In this document: positions 1-9,028 of the stretch, in pieces | How the letters are laid out: each line of letters starts with the position of its first letter | Numbering within the stretch: the first letter of the stretch is position 1 | Assembly: GCF_024713945.1 (NCBI RefSeq) | Contig: NC_134684.1 | Coordinates: 3,603,001 to 3,667,000 of the forward strand | DNA length: 64,000 nt | Direction: 5' to 3' | Source: Dermatophagoides farinae | Taxonomy: Eukaryota > Arthropoda > Arachnida > Sarcoptiformes > Pyroglyphidae | The notes under the pieces: generated by a model | The model's input: the letters and a program-made list of their open reading frames with translations, nothing else | Databases searched by the model: none | Told to the model about the DNA's origin: nothing | Program-made: the position numbers and the translations under genes

Positions 1-413
1 TTAGCTGTTTTCTTATGGTTTGGTATGCTAAACTACAGAATAATTTCCGATACAATGAATTTTTCCGTTCTTATATTCATTCATTACATCAATATATTAG
101 TGGTGATTGTGTTCAGCCACCAAATCTAATGACATATGAACGTTTTGTTGAATTTTTCAACGATTCAACAAATGCAAAAGTAATACTGCAAAAATATATT
201 GATTTAAACAAACAACAATATGTGGCCAATTATCAACGAAAAATTGAAAATGGTAGTGTTTATGGCAAATTGATCAATTTTGTCTTGAATACAACATTCA
301 TTGTAATCGATTATCATGCTAATAACTTGATATCAACATTCAACAATCAAAAATATAATCGTTACATTGTCATGAATTTGGCTAAAGTTTTTCGTGATAA
401 AATTGTTGTTTGA
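1..413 (+). CDS. C-terminal exon of an unrecognised protein (5' partial)
   Basis: An open frame runs in from the left edge (codons from base 3) and stops at 411-413. It encodes about 136 residues beginning SCFLMVWYAKLQNNF. The window opens with TTAG, so an intron may end right at the edge. The segment is rich in aromatic residues, Asn and Ile/Leu, with a weakly hydrophobic stretch (KLINFVLNTTFIVIDYH). That could be a buried helix or a weak membrane segment. I do not recognise a family. The stop lies about 160 bases before the next start on the same strand, so the two genes are tandem. That it is a real gene rests on the length of the open frame in AT-rich DNA and on its position just before codanin-1. 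Confidence 0.5.
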   Translation, partial: SCFLMVWYAKLQNNFRYNEFFRSYIHSLHQYISGDCVQPPNLMTYERFVEFFNDSTNAKVILQKYIDLNKQQYVANYQRKIENGSVYGKLINFVLNTTFIVIDYHANNLISTFNNQKYNRYIVMNLAKVFRDKIVV

Positions 414-574
414 ATTTGTAAGAAAAAAAATATACTATTTCGATCCAAACTGAGCCAACATTTGTATACATGTGTTAGATTCGATCAATCAATTGAATTT
501 GATTCTTTATTTATGTTTTCTGTATATTTTTATCGATCGAATAAAATTATAATTCAAGTGATGAATTTTTAATT

Positions 575-3500
575 ATGGAACAATTATTAAATCTTTATAT
601 TCAAGATGAATTATCTATCGATAGTATTGAACAATGGTTTCAGGGTCATTATGATATCAAAGGTGGAAACGATTTGGATGCACAGCTTTTCATTTCATAT
701 TTCATTGAGCATCTTCATTCATCATTTAATTGGCTTTTAAAACAAATTAATAACAATGTCATCCTTGCCAATAATAACATTTCGATTACAAATGAAAATC
801 TGAATATTGATGATGAAGATGCATTTCCTTCGTTGAATATCCAGTCACAACAAATGAAAAAACGTATAAAACCAACATCGATCGATGCAAATCAATCACT
901 CATCAAAGGTAATGGGAATTTATTCAAATGTTCAACAGCCAAAAATAAACCCATATCATCGAAAAATAGTGATTATTTGAAAGAAGAACGAGAAATGTTG
1001 AAACAATTCAAGATGAATATGTCAATTAATAATTTTCAAAAAAATGACAATGAAGAACAGGCAAGAAAAAATGAATTCGAAAATGTTACTGCTGTTGTTA
1101 TTGAGCCAAAATTTGATAAAATTGTTAAAACAAATCGAGAAAAAATTCAAAAAATTGAACAATTGTATAGCTTGATATTGATCAATAATTATTGGCCATA
1201 TCTATTTGAAGAGATTAAATTCATTGTCGAAGTTGTCAGTAAAAAATCTGTGATTGAATCATCGAACGTGATTGCTGATTGTGATAATACTCAAGTCATT
1301 TATTTTGATTTCAACAAACTATTCAATTCTTATCATAATTGTTATTACTTTGGTTGGCTTTCATTCGACCAAATTGTCATCAAGAAATCTTTTTTTACAT
1401 GTTTTAATGTGAATGTCATTCATCATCTCATAGATAATCCGTTTCTATTCACATTTACAGAATCATCATCATATATACGCACAGTATTGAATAATTTTTT
1501 ATCACAGAAGCTACATTCAGCTTCTATATCAACAAATTTTACGGCTGAAGATGATAATCCATTTGTTTCGTTTCAATTGGAAACTGATGGCAAACAAAAT
1601 TTTCCAGATGGATATTCATTCTCAACGTTTCGACGACAACGAGATGAATTTTATCGCCTTTACAAACAATTTAATGAAAATTCTTGGTCAACGTTCATGT
1701 CTGGTAATAAAACAAATCGTTCATTGTTTATTGCTGGTATTCAAAATATATTTACCATGTGCAAAGATGTTGGCAACAGTTATCATTTGGCCCGGTTATT
1801 TGTTGATCAATTAGTGAAATCATGCAGTAATCAACTGTATGGAAATGCTGATTCGACAAAAATTCTAAACGAATCGTTTGAACAACATCGTGGTATCAAA
1901 ATCAACCAGGACCGGTTGAATAAACTACAGAATCGTATCGTAGAACGGAAGCATCAAGCTGAGAATTTGTTTGAGCCAGAAAACTTGTACAGCGACAATT
2001 TTCGTCCAAAAGAACTATTTTTTCGTGATTTCATCTACTATTCAGATTCCCATTCATTCAACGAACAATTACGTTTGATATTGAAGATGAAACTTATTGA
2101 AATGACTAGTTGTGTACATTCGAATATCATTGCCGATTCGTATACTCCAAATGATATTAAAGAAAATCTATTCAACTATTTCATTACAGTCGATTTATTG
2201 GCAAAATTTGCTGGATTTTTATCATTTTATTCATTGGAAACTAGACGTAAACTTGAGAAAAAAAGTGATAGTACCATATTTTTTAAACACCAAAAAAACC
2301 TTAGACAGATTCACCATACACCAATGTTTGATATTGAAACTTATCTTGTCACTTCGATGCAAACCCATTCATTGTTGGTTGCATTGCCATGGGTGATTGA
2401 ATTTCTTATGTTTATCGATCAGATTTCTATTGCCATGGATTGTTATGCCAATGTATTTGCTCTTTTGGTTTTTATATACAAATATTATCTTCCAAATTTA
2501 GAAAAATATCATTCAAAACCCACACATGTTCGTATATTCTTGCAGCTATATCTGGAAAAATTGTTTATCAACAAAAAGATTGACGCATTGAATCATATGA
2601 GACAGATGACGAAAAATAATGATCAACATTCGGAAGATTTTGCTAAAAAATTATTTTCCAAATTCATTTCCGATGATCATCAATCAATGGAAGTGGAGAA
2701 AAAATTTCATCTTGATTTTATTTCACCGGAACTTTTAGATTCGAATCTAATATCGTACTTTTTCCCATTATTTTCCCGATCAACACTCGATGTTCTTCGT
2801 CATTCTAGTTGCAGGTTTGAAATACGTAAAATCACACCGACAACATTGTTGAACAAAAAGAGTTCCTCAACTTTATTCACTACGACTTCAATGCCTCATG
2901 ATGACAAAACAATGAATGGTTTACAGATGCAAGTGGAGGAATCTTTTTTTAATCTTCATACTGGTTCATTACGAAAGTGTATCAATTTCCTCAATGATCG
3001 GATTCAAGCAAATTGTATCAAAAAAATTAAAAATGAAATCTATCTCACATCAAATAGAAAGAATTTTCAAAACATATCAACCGACGATGTTGACGTGATT
3101 GAGATACAAAAAATTTGTGATCTAATTCGTAATGATTGCAAAAATTTCATACACGAATATTCAACCAATTCAATTTGGAAAATGTTTCCATTATTAGTTG
3201 CTGAAGATGATCTTGATCAGGAAACGATACAATTTGCCATCAAACAGTTATGTTTGCCAAAAATTTACAGAAAATGTGAAGAATGGATCGATACTAATTT
3301 AACGAATGACATAATCACTGTGAGACATTCTTATATTACGAACGACCCGAAGACTGATGATGTGAACAAAGAACTTCCAAAACTTGAATCGTGTTTATCG
3401 AATTCGAGACAAATTCTTTGCGATCTTATTCATGGAAAACTTGATTCATTCAATGCTGATTCTGTTATTGGAATTTTTCAACAGATTAAATTAATTCGAT

Positions 3501-4009
3501 CATTGGATTCATTTCATTCATCAAAGAATCATCAATTTTTTGACACCATCATTTTGGATTTGATAATGAGTATCCTGACGTTTGCACCATCCACATTCAA
3601 TGAAAATATTATTGATCTAGCCATTGATTATTGGACTGCCTACCATGTGCCAGCACATAAAAAACTGATATGCTCGAAGTATTTTTACATGATTCATCGA
3701 TCCAAATCTCCAGCAGCAAGTTGGCTAAATTGGGAACTATTGTTGCGTCGAATGATTCGATCCAGTATATACGATATGGCCACTCTTGAAGAAGATGTTA
3801 TGGCGGTGTTAAAAAACGAATGGCCACAATCATTATTAACTCGATTGGCCAGTATGATTCAATCTTTACTCGAATTTGTTCGACAAAATAATCTGCTCCA
3901 CAAAAGTATTTCTCTTTCTTCTGGAAGTCATTCAAACGACAATGATGATCATCTTCAAATAATTGATTGGCTTGCTTGGATTTGTAACAATCAAAACTTG
4001 AAAGAGTGA
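575..4009 (+). CDS. CDAN1: Codanin-1 homologue (CDAN1 / discs lost-like)
   Basis: A single-exon frame of 1144 residues; human codanin-1 is about 1227. Family-like blocks appear in order: an early PSL stretch after acidic residues (about 78-88), a charged helix EEREMLKQF (about 137-147), IEQLYSLILINNYWPYLFEEIKFIVEVV (about 190-225), an AGFLSFYSLE block (about 550), PWVIEFLMFIDQISIAMDCY (about 610), and a segment with NDRIQANCIKKIKNEI near the C terminus. Codanin-1 is a cytoplasmic binder of the histone chaperone ASF1 and partners CDIN1; it limits histone supply to chromatin. A basic KKRIKPTSI stretch (about 95-103) resembles ASF1-binding B-domain motifs, which is inference. It converges on RFWD3, with 56 bases between stop codons. 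AATAAA lies at 4045-4050. No intron is needed to keep the frame, unusual for a gene this long. Confidence 0.85.
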   Translation: MEQLLNLYIQDELSIDSIEQWFQGHYDIKGGNDLDAQLFISYFIEHLHSSFNWLLKQINNNVILANNNISITNENLNIDDEDAFPSLNIQSQQMKKRIKPTSIDANQSLIKGNGNLFKCSTAKNKPISSKNSDYLKEEREMLKQFKMNMSINNFQKNDNEEQARKNEFENVTAVVIEPKFDKIVKTNREKIQKIEQLYSLILINNYWPYLFEEIKFIVEVVSKKSVIESSNVIADCDNTQVIYFDFNKLFNSYHNCYYFGWLSFDQIVIKKSFFTCFNVNVIHHLIDNPFLFTFTESSSYIRTVLNNFLSQKLHSASISTNFTAEDDNPFVSFQLETDGKQNFPDGYSFSTFRRQRDEFYRLYKQFNENSWSTFMSGNKTNRSLFIAGIQNIFTMCKDVGNSYHLARLFVDQLVKSCSNQLYGNADSTKILNESFEQHRGIKINQDRLNKLQNRIVERKHQAENLFEPENLYSDNFRPKELFFRDFIYYSDSHSFNEQLRLILKMKLIEMTSCVHSNIIADSYTPNDIKENLFNYFITVDLLAKFAGFLSFYSLETRRKLEKKSDSTIFFKHQKNLRQIHHTPMFDIETYLVTSMQTHSLLVALPWVIEFLMFIDQISIAMDCYANVFALLVFIYKYYLPNLEKYHSKPTHVRIFLQLYLEKLFINKKIDALNHMRQMTKNNDQHSEDFAKKLFSKFISDDHQSMEVEKKFHLDFISPELLDSNLISYFFPLFSRSTLDVLRHSSCRFEIRKITPTTLLNKKSSSTLFTTTSMPHDDKTMNGLQMQVEESFFNLHTGSLRKCINFLNDRIQANCIKKIKNEIYLTSNRKNFQNISTDDVDVIEIQKICDLIRNDCKNFIHEYSTNSIWKMFPLLVAEDDLDQETIQFAIKQLCLPKIYRKCEEWIDTNLTNDIITVRHSYITNDPKTDDVNKELPKLESCLSNSRQILCDLIHGKLDSFNADSVIGIFQQIKLIRSLDSFHSSKNHQFFDTIILDLIMSILTFAPSTFNENIIDLAIDYWTAYHVPAHKKLICSKYFYMIHRSKSPAASWLNWELLLRRMIRSSIYDMATLEEDVMAVLKNEWPQSLLTRLASMIQSLLEFVRQNNLLHKSISLSSGSHSNDNDDHLQIIDWLAWICNNQNLKE

Positions 4010-4044
4010 TTTATCCAAATTTGTTATTTAATTTAATACATTTT

Positions 4045-4050
4045 AATAAA
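4045..4050 (+). terminator. Poly(A) signal AATAAA for codanin-1
   Basis: AATAAA starts 36 bases after the CDAN1 stop codon and lies 16 bases before the stop of the convergent RFWD3 gene. The CDAN1 3' end therefore probably runs into the RFWD3 coding end on the other strand. Confidence 0.6.
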
Positions 4051-4065
4051 GCATGATTATGATTA

Positions 4066-5945
4066 TTACATTTTATACAATTTGATCATTTTTTCGCCTA
4101 AACAAGATAATAAACCACTTGGACTTGAATGATGTCTTGGTATTAGTCCAAAATCATAGTTTATCATATTTGTTCTGATTGGCTGCGTGAAACGATTCTC
4201 ATAATCCCAGATCATGGCTCCTTGTGCACTATCATCAGGCGCACAAATCAGTACTGAATCTTCATCATTTGGATTGGTGAAAATTCGACATTGTGATAGA
4301 TGGACTTGTTGATTACCACTTTCCAGTATATTTATTATATGAGGAACAATATTCGATGTTTGATCATCATATTCTAAATCCAAAATCTGAAATTAAAAAA
4401 AAAAGAATAGACTTATAGAATAAATACAGAATATTTAGGACATCTTACATAATGAGTTGTTCGATGATGTTTTTGAGATGGTCGAAAAGAGATCAATGTA
4501 TATCCACTTTTCTTGTCAAAATCACAAGACAATGTTTTGCCTTGCATTGGCAATTTGAAACATTCGTAATTATTGGTAATAAGATTATCTTTGGACAGAT
4601 ATAACCAGAATGAATCTAAATGCATTGATAGAAGAGCCGTTTTTCGCTGATGGTTGTGTGAATATTCAATGACCGTCATAGAGGCCACCGGCGTTGGGTT
4701 TTCGACAGCTGATGGTGTAAAAGTGAAAATTGGTTCACTTGAATGGCGACGATCATACACATCGATTATACTATTTCGATAGCCGACACAAAATAAATTA
4801 TTGTCAGGCATTTTGGCCACACTCCATGGTTCATTAGATAATTGGATATTGTCGATGACTGCCTTGTTGAATATGGACGAATGTTTCATTGTTTTGTCCA
4901 ATGAAATTGTTACAAGTGTTCCTTCAGAAGGATTGACAACCATTCCTTTCATTGCTTTCGTATGTAAGAATAATGATTCGTTTGTGTTACTTTCTAAATT
5001 AAACATTCGGACACCATATCTGGGAAACATTGCGTTAAACGCTAGATTTGAATTGAAAATGTTGACAACCAAATGATCAGAAATGTGACTGTAGCAAAAA
5101 TAACGGGAACCACTTTCAGGGAAAATAATATCTTTTAGATGCGAAATTTGAAATGTTTTAAGCCGTTTTTTCGAGTTAGATGACATAGTCAAACGATCGG
5201 GTGGCTTAAAACGATTGATGTCGATCTTTCCTCCACTTTTATCATGATTATTGATCAATTTCGATTTGAGATAATCAATTTCGGCATTAAGCTGATGATT
5301 ATATTCTTCTGCTTTTTTAAGTTTCGCTCCCAATTGTTCTGCTTGTTCTTTATAATATTCAACTTTTTTGTTACTTTCATCCAATTTACAAGTATCCAGA
5401 GGTCTTAGATTCTGTGCATAGATTTTAATGATTTCACGGCAACGAGCAGTTTTACTACAAGTAGGACAACGTTGATTACGGAGTTCTGGTGCTAGCCATC
5501 GTTCAATACAACTTTTTCCGAACAAATGACCACAACGAAGTGCAACAATATGATGAGCATCACTATTTGTGTATTGATCACTACAGATAATACAACAATC
5601 TGCATTGGAATCCAAGAGATTGTTGCTTTCATTGTTGGCCACAGCATTTGAATTTACATGAGAATTTGAAATTGAAATACTCGCCTCATTATTGACAGTT
5701 GATGTGTTTGAAAGATTAGGGCTTAACGATGGTTGATTAGAAGTCATCTCATTTACTTCAATTATCTCGATCGACGAATCATCATCATCATCATCATCAT
5801 CGTCGTCGTCGTCTACACTGTCGGTTTCATCAGAATCCTCACTAGAATCATCGGACATTTCACTTATTATATCTTCATCTTCTTCATCAGAATGATATTC
5901 AAAAAGATCGTTTGAATCATAATCATGATCCGAATGATATGACAT
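4066..5945 (-). CDS. RFWD3: E3 ubiquitin ligase RFWD3 homologue (RING + WD40)
   Basis: Two exons, complement(4066..4386, 4449..5945), give 605 residues; the 62-base intron has GTAAG and a TTTCAG acceptor. The order matches RFWD3: an acidic Ser/Asp-rich N terminus with a poly-Asp run (about 45-56), a RING finger (about 117-163) with CIICSDQYTN, CGHLFG and CPTCSK, the family-typical IIKIYAQNLRPLDT just after it, a coiled coil (about 185-235), and a C-terminal region matching the WD40 part (about 270-605). RFWD3 acts with RPA at stalled replication forks and in interstrand-crosslink repair. IEIIEVNE right after the poly-Asp run (about 59-66) looks like a SUMO-interaction motif (inference). The start is the first ATG, in a head-to-head pair with APC15. 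Human RFWD3 is about 774 residues, so this one is shorter. Confidence 0.9.
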
Positions 5946-6168
5946 GTTGATTTACATTTTTTTTCAACATGAGTTTTTTACTGAAATGTTAAAAATTCGT
6001 TTATCAAACAATCGATTATAATCGATTCATTGATAGTGTAACGAACACAAGCAATGTTGACGGGAAAAATAATTTGGAAATTTCCATGGAAATATTATTT
6101 TCAGTTTCGAATATTTATTGTTTTTACAATTCAGAAACTAAACAATTTATTTGTTTAAAAAAAAAAAT
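5946..6168. promoter_or_regulatory. Divergent promoter region RFWD3 / ANAPC15
   Basis: The 223 bases between two divergent start codons must hold both promoters. They contain a perfect 18-base palindrome, AATCGATTATAATCGATT, at 6010-6027, made of two ATCGAT cores. No TATA box is obvious on either side. Confidence 0.6.
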
Positions 6169-6501
6169 ATGGTGAGCCCATTATTTCCATCGCTAACACC
6201 ACGTTATATTGATGAACATTGGTTCCATTATGATCAATTATTTGAAGAAGATCGTACATTATCTGGATTGGAAAAAGAATATCATAATCTAATATCGGAA
6301 ATTGAAAATCGTGCCTACAACAATAGCCAGGATACTACAAACGTTTATTCAGATGCCGATGATGATGACGACGATGATGGTGACGACGATATGGACAATA
6401 ATGATGATGATGATGTTGATGATAGTGAAGATAGCGATGATAATGATGATGAATTCGAGGATGATATATTCAATGTTTCCATACAAGCTAATCATATTTA
6501 A
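6169..6501 (+). CDS. ANAPC15: Anaphase-promoting complex subunit 15 (APC15) homologue
   Basis: 110 residues in one exon, starting at the ATG at 6169; the frame is open upstream but contains no ATG there. The N terminus, SPLFPSLTPRYIDEHWFHYDQL, aligns with the conserved start of APC15 (STLFPSLFPRVTETLWFNLD). It is followed by a short helix and then a long acidic tail (about 65-105) of Asp, Asn and Glu, as in the human protein. APC15 is a small APC/C subunit that promotes turnover of the mitotic checkpoint complex and CDC20. The tail is coded by a (GAT)n-like tract, so its length may vary between individuals. It shares a promoter region with RFWD3 and converges on an RFWD3-like RING gene 177 bases away. 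Confidence 0.85.
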   Translation: MVSPLFPSLTPRYIDEHWFHYDQLFEEDRTLSGLEKEYHNLISEIENRAYNNSQDTTNVYSDADDDDDDDGDDDMDNNDDDDVDDSEDSDDNDDEFEDDIFNVSIQANHI

Positions 6502-6678
6502 AAATTAATAATTAATAAATAATTCTGAAAATTTAATCATCATAATTTATTTATTATTGAGAAATGAAAAAAAAAATTCTTTTTTGACAACTTTGACAGG
6601 AAAAATGTCATTTTAAATCATTATAATAATTAAGCCATTGATTTCTGAATTGGCCGTCTGATTACAAATTTATATTGA

Positions 6679-7356
6679 TCATTTTCCCTTGTTAGATTTT
6701 TTGCTCTTCATTTTCTTTGCTTTTTCTGCTTCATTTTTGTAATGCTCTAATTGTTTTAAAGCATCTTGATATTTGGACCAAAACGATTGATTGGCAGGCA
6801 AATTATCTGCATATATTTTAATCATTTGTTTTATTGTGGCTGGTTTTTTACATGTTGGACATTTTCGATGATCGGTTGGTTTAAGCCATTGTTCTATGCA
6901 ACTTTTTCCAAACAAATGTCCACATTTAAGTGTGACCAGATGATGTGATGTATCAGGTTTGCCAAATGGTTCCAAACAAATCGAACATCGATTACAATGA
7001 TATTCTTGGTTATCAATAGACAATGTTGATGATGATGACGATGGTTCGGTAGGAGACAATTTCTCTGATAAAGATGATTCTACATTAGGTATTGGTCCTT
7101 TTGGAAATGGCTGCGATAAGAATAAAGAAGATGACGATGTTGTTATAGTTGATACGTTGAATGAAATTTCTTGAACATCAAGTATGGGAGATAATTGTGG
7201 TAAAAAAGTATTTAGATTGTTAATATGAACAGGATTAACAACTCTAACCAATTCCACATCAGGTAATGATGATGGTGTTTGCAGTCTAGGACGTTTGCCT
7301 AGAAATATAATTTCATCATCATTTTCATCATCATTCCTAGACGTTGGTGTCATCAT
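6679..7356 (-). CDS. RFWD3-like RING protein lacking the WD40 region
   Basis: 225 residues, one exon, starting at a double ATG (7351-7356). The RING (about 124-169) reads CSICLEPFGKPDTSHH, CGHLFGKSCIEQWL, CPTCKK, then IKQMIKIYADNL. It is closer to RFWD3 at 4066-5945 than to a generic RING; CGHLFGKSCIE is identical in both. The protein ends after a short basic helix (KAKKMKSKKSNKGK), where RFWD3 continues into coiled coil and WD40. Near the N terminus, DDEIIFLGKRPR (about 13-24) combines a SUMO-interaction-like motif with a basic, nuclear-signal-like stretch. It is probably a nuclear E3 ligase or an RFWD3 regulator made by local duplication. The lack of introns is also compatible with a retrocopy, but the site close to the parent favours tandem duplication. 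Confidence 0.75.
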   Translation of the reverse strand: MMTPTSRNDDENDDEIIFLGKRPRLQTPSSLPDVELVRVVNPVHINNLNTFLPQLSPILDVQEISFNVSTITTSSSSLFLSQPFPKGPIPNVESSLSEKLSPTEPSSSSSTLSIDNQEYHCNRCSICLEPFGKPDTSHHLVTLKCGHLFGKSCIEQWLKPTDHRKCPTCKKPATIKQMIKIYADNLPANQSFWSKYQDALKQLEHYKNEAEKAKKMKSKKSNKGK

Positions 7357-7768
7357 GGCTGATTGTTATTTTGTTCATAAGATTACTATATTTCAAAATT
7401 GATTATTGTTTCAAATAATTAGTGAAAATGAATAATTAGAAATTGAATTAGAACTAAGAAATCTTTCGAATCAAAAATTGTATGAAATCGAAAAAAAAAA
7501 ACGTTGTCACGTTACTAACTCTGGCTCAAAAACAAAATTGCTAATTTTTTGATCCCGCAGATGGCGTTGGTCCATAAAAAAACATTTTTTGTATTCTTGC
7601 TCAATTTTTGGAGAATATTTGTAATCTTTTTATGATTAAAACGTAAACGGAAAATTCTTCATCTGAATGATACGGTCATTTTTTATAATGGGTATGATAA
7701 TGGTCAGCCTTTTTTCATTTAAATCACATTAGTTTCTTGTAGATTTATCCAATTCAAACACAATTACC
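7357..7768. promoter_or_regulatory. Divergent promoter region, RFWD3-like RING / DNTTIP1
   Basis: 412 bases between divergent starts. A CAGATGGCG stretch (about 7558-7566) resembles the YY1-type GATGGCG element of housekeeping promoters. The rest is AT-rich with A and T runs; I see no gene in it. Confidence 0.4.
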
Positions 7769-9028
7769 ATGAAACCGTTCAATATGCGATATGTATCGTT
7801 GGAGAATTTTCCATCCAATGATCGAAAATGTTCAAATCGAGTTGCAGCAATTAATCGATTTCGTGATGAATATCCAATAAATTGTCCATTTAAATCGATC
7901 AATTTATTACGACAATTTTTGCAGACAAAAATCAATCAAGAGATACGAGACATTCTGCAGAAATATCGTCAAACATTCCTGGAACCAGTATTCACTAATG
8001 TCCGTCAAAATCTGCGAAATAATGAATTGGCCAACGAGTTGGACATAAATGCTATTATGCATCAAGTTTTGGATGAAGCTAAGAAAATGTTTCCACTTGA
8101 TGAAAATGATAAAATGTTGGCCAAATTACGTCAACAAGAACAGGACAATGATTGTGGCAAAGATAGACAACCGAATCATCATCATAATTCTAATAATAAT
8201 AATCAACAAACATCGACTGTACTGAATAGCAGTGGACGACCACGTGGCCGACCCAAACTAAATCGTACCGTTTTGAAGACAAAAGCAAAGAGAAAACGTA
8301 ATAAAACAATTATTTCGATAAGCAATGCTAACCATAATTTGGTGACAACTGACAATGACGCCACTGATAATTCAACATTGAAAAATAAATTGATCGATGA
8401 TAATGAAGGCAAATGGGACCCTTCACGATTATCAACTAAAACATTGGTTTGTTTAAAGATAACCATAACTGTTCTTATTAATTTATTATCTCTTTCGCTT
8501 AAACAGTTTGTGTTGGGCTCAAAGGCAAATAAAGCATTGGGATTCGGTGCAGCTAGAGGTCGGTTATATTCAAAACATGCGAACCTATTTCGTTATATCG
8601 GTGATCATGAAGACAAAGAATGGTTACATAGAAATCAATTGATGCCCACTACTGGTGGAAAAGCATATCTACTAGTCAGAGATGATATAATTGAGCTATT
8701 GAACTCGGATGAATATCGTGAAACACCCGGAGTTGATATTGATGAAATGGGTGAAGGTTTTACTGTACCACAGTCAATGATTGATAAAATATCGACCACA
8801 ATGCGTATGACTGGAATGAAAAATCATTCGATCAATCAACAATCACATAAATCATCAGCTATAAATGATCAAAGAATTAAAATTCATACGGAATCAATAT
8901 CGGCTGTCAATACAACTGAATACGATAATTCTGGCCACTTATTCGACAATGATGATAATAATGATTTTGATAACATCAGTGCTGAAGATGATGATGATGA
9001 TGAACAAGATAAGGATTTTACAATTTAG
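7769..9028 (+). CDS. DNTTIP1: DNTTIP1 (TdIF1) homologue, MiDAC deacetylase complex subunit
   Basis: Join(7769..8446, 8507..9028), 399 residues. An N-terminal helical domain (about 40-115) matches the dimerisation region, an AT-hook GRPRGRPK lies at about 156-163, and the C-terminal domain carries FVLGSKANKALGFGAARGRLYSKHANLFRY, very close to human DNTTIP1 (ILGSKANKALGMGGTRGRIYIKH). The intron at 8447-8506 is exactly 60 bases and stays open if unspliced. It is called because its removal restores KTL-FVLGSKANKALG and because the 20-residue insert has no family match. DNTTIP1 scaffolds HDAC1/2 with a MIDEAS-type subunit in the mitotic deacetylase complex. The C terminus is an acidic tail coded by (GAT)n. 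Confidence 0.9.
   Translation: MKPFNMRYVSLENFPSNDRKCSNRVAAINRFRDEYPINCPFKSINLLRQFLQTKINQEIRDILQKYRQTFLEPVFTNVRQNLRNNELANELDINAIMHQVLDEAKKMFPLDENDKMLAKLRQQEQDNDCGKDRQPNHHHNSNNNNQQTSTVLNSSGRPRGRPKLNRTVLKTKAKRKRNKTIISISNANHNLVTTDNDATDNSTLKNKLIDDNEGKWDPSRLSTKTLVCLKITITVLINLLSLSLKQFVLGSKANKALGFGAARGRLYSKHANLFRYIGDHEDKEWLHRNQLMPTTGGKAYLLVRDDIIELLNSDEYRETPGVDIDEMGEGFTVPQSMIDKISTTMRMTGMKNHSINQQSHKSSAINDQRIKIHTESISAVNTTEYDNSGHLFDNDDNNDFDNISAEDDDDDEQDKDFTI

Noticed and set aside
2916-3098. Small frames inside codanin-1 in another reading frame
   Set aside because: Shadows of the long coding frame.
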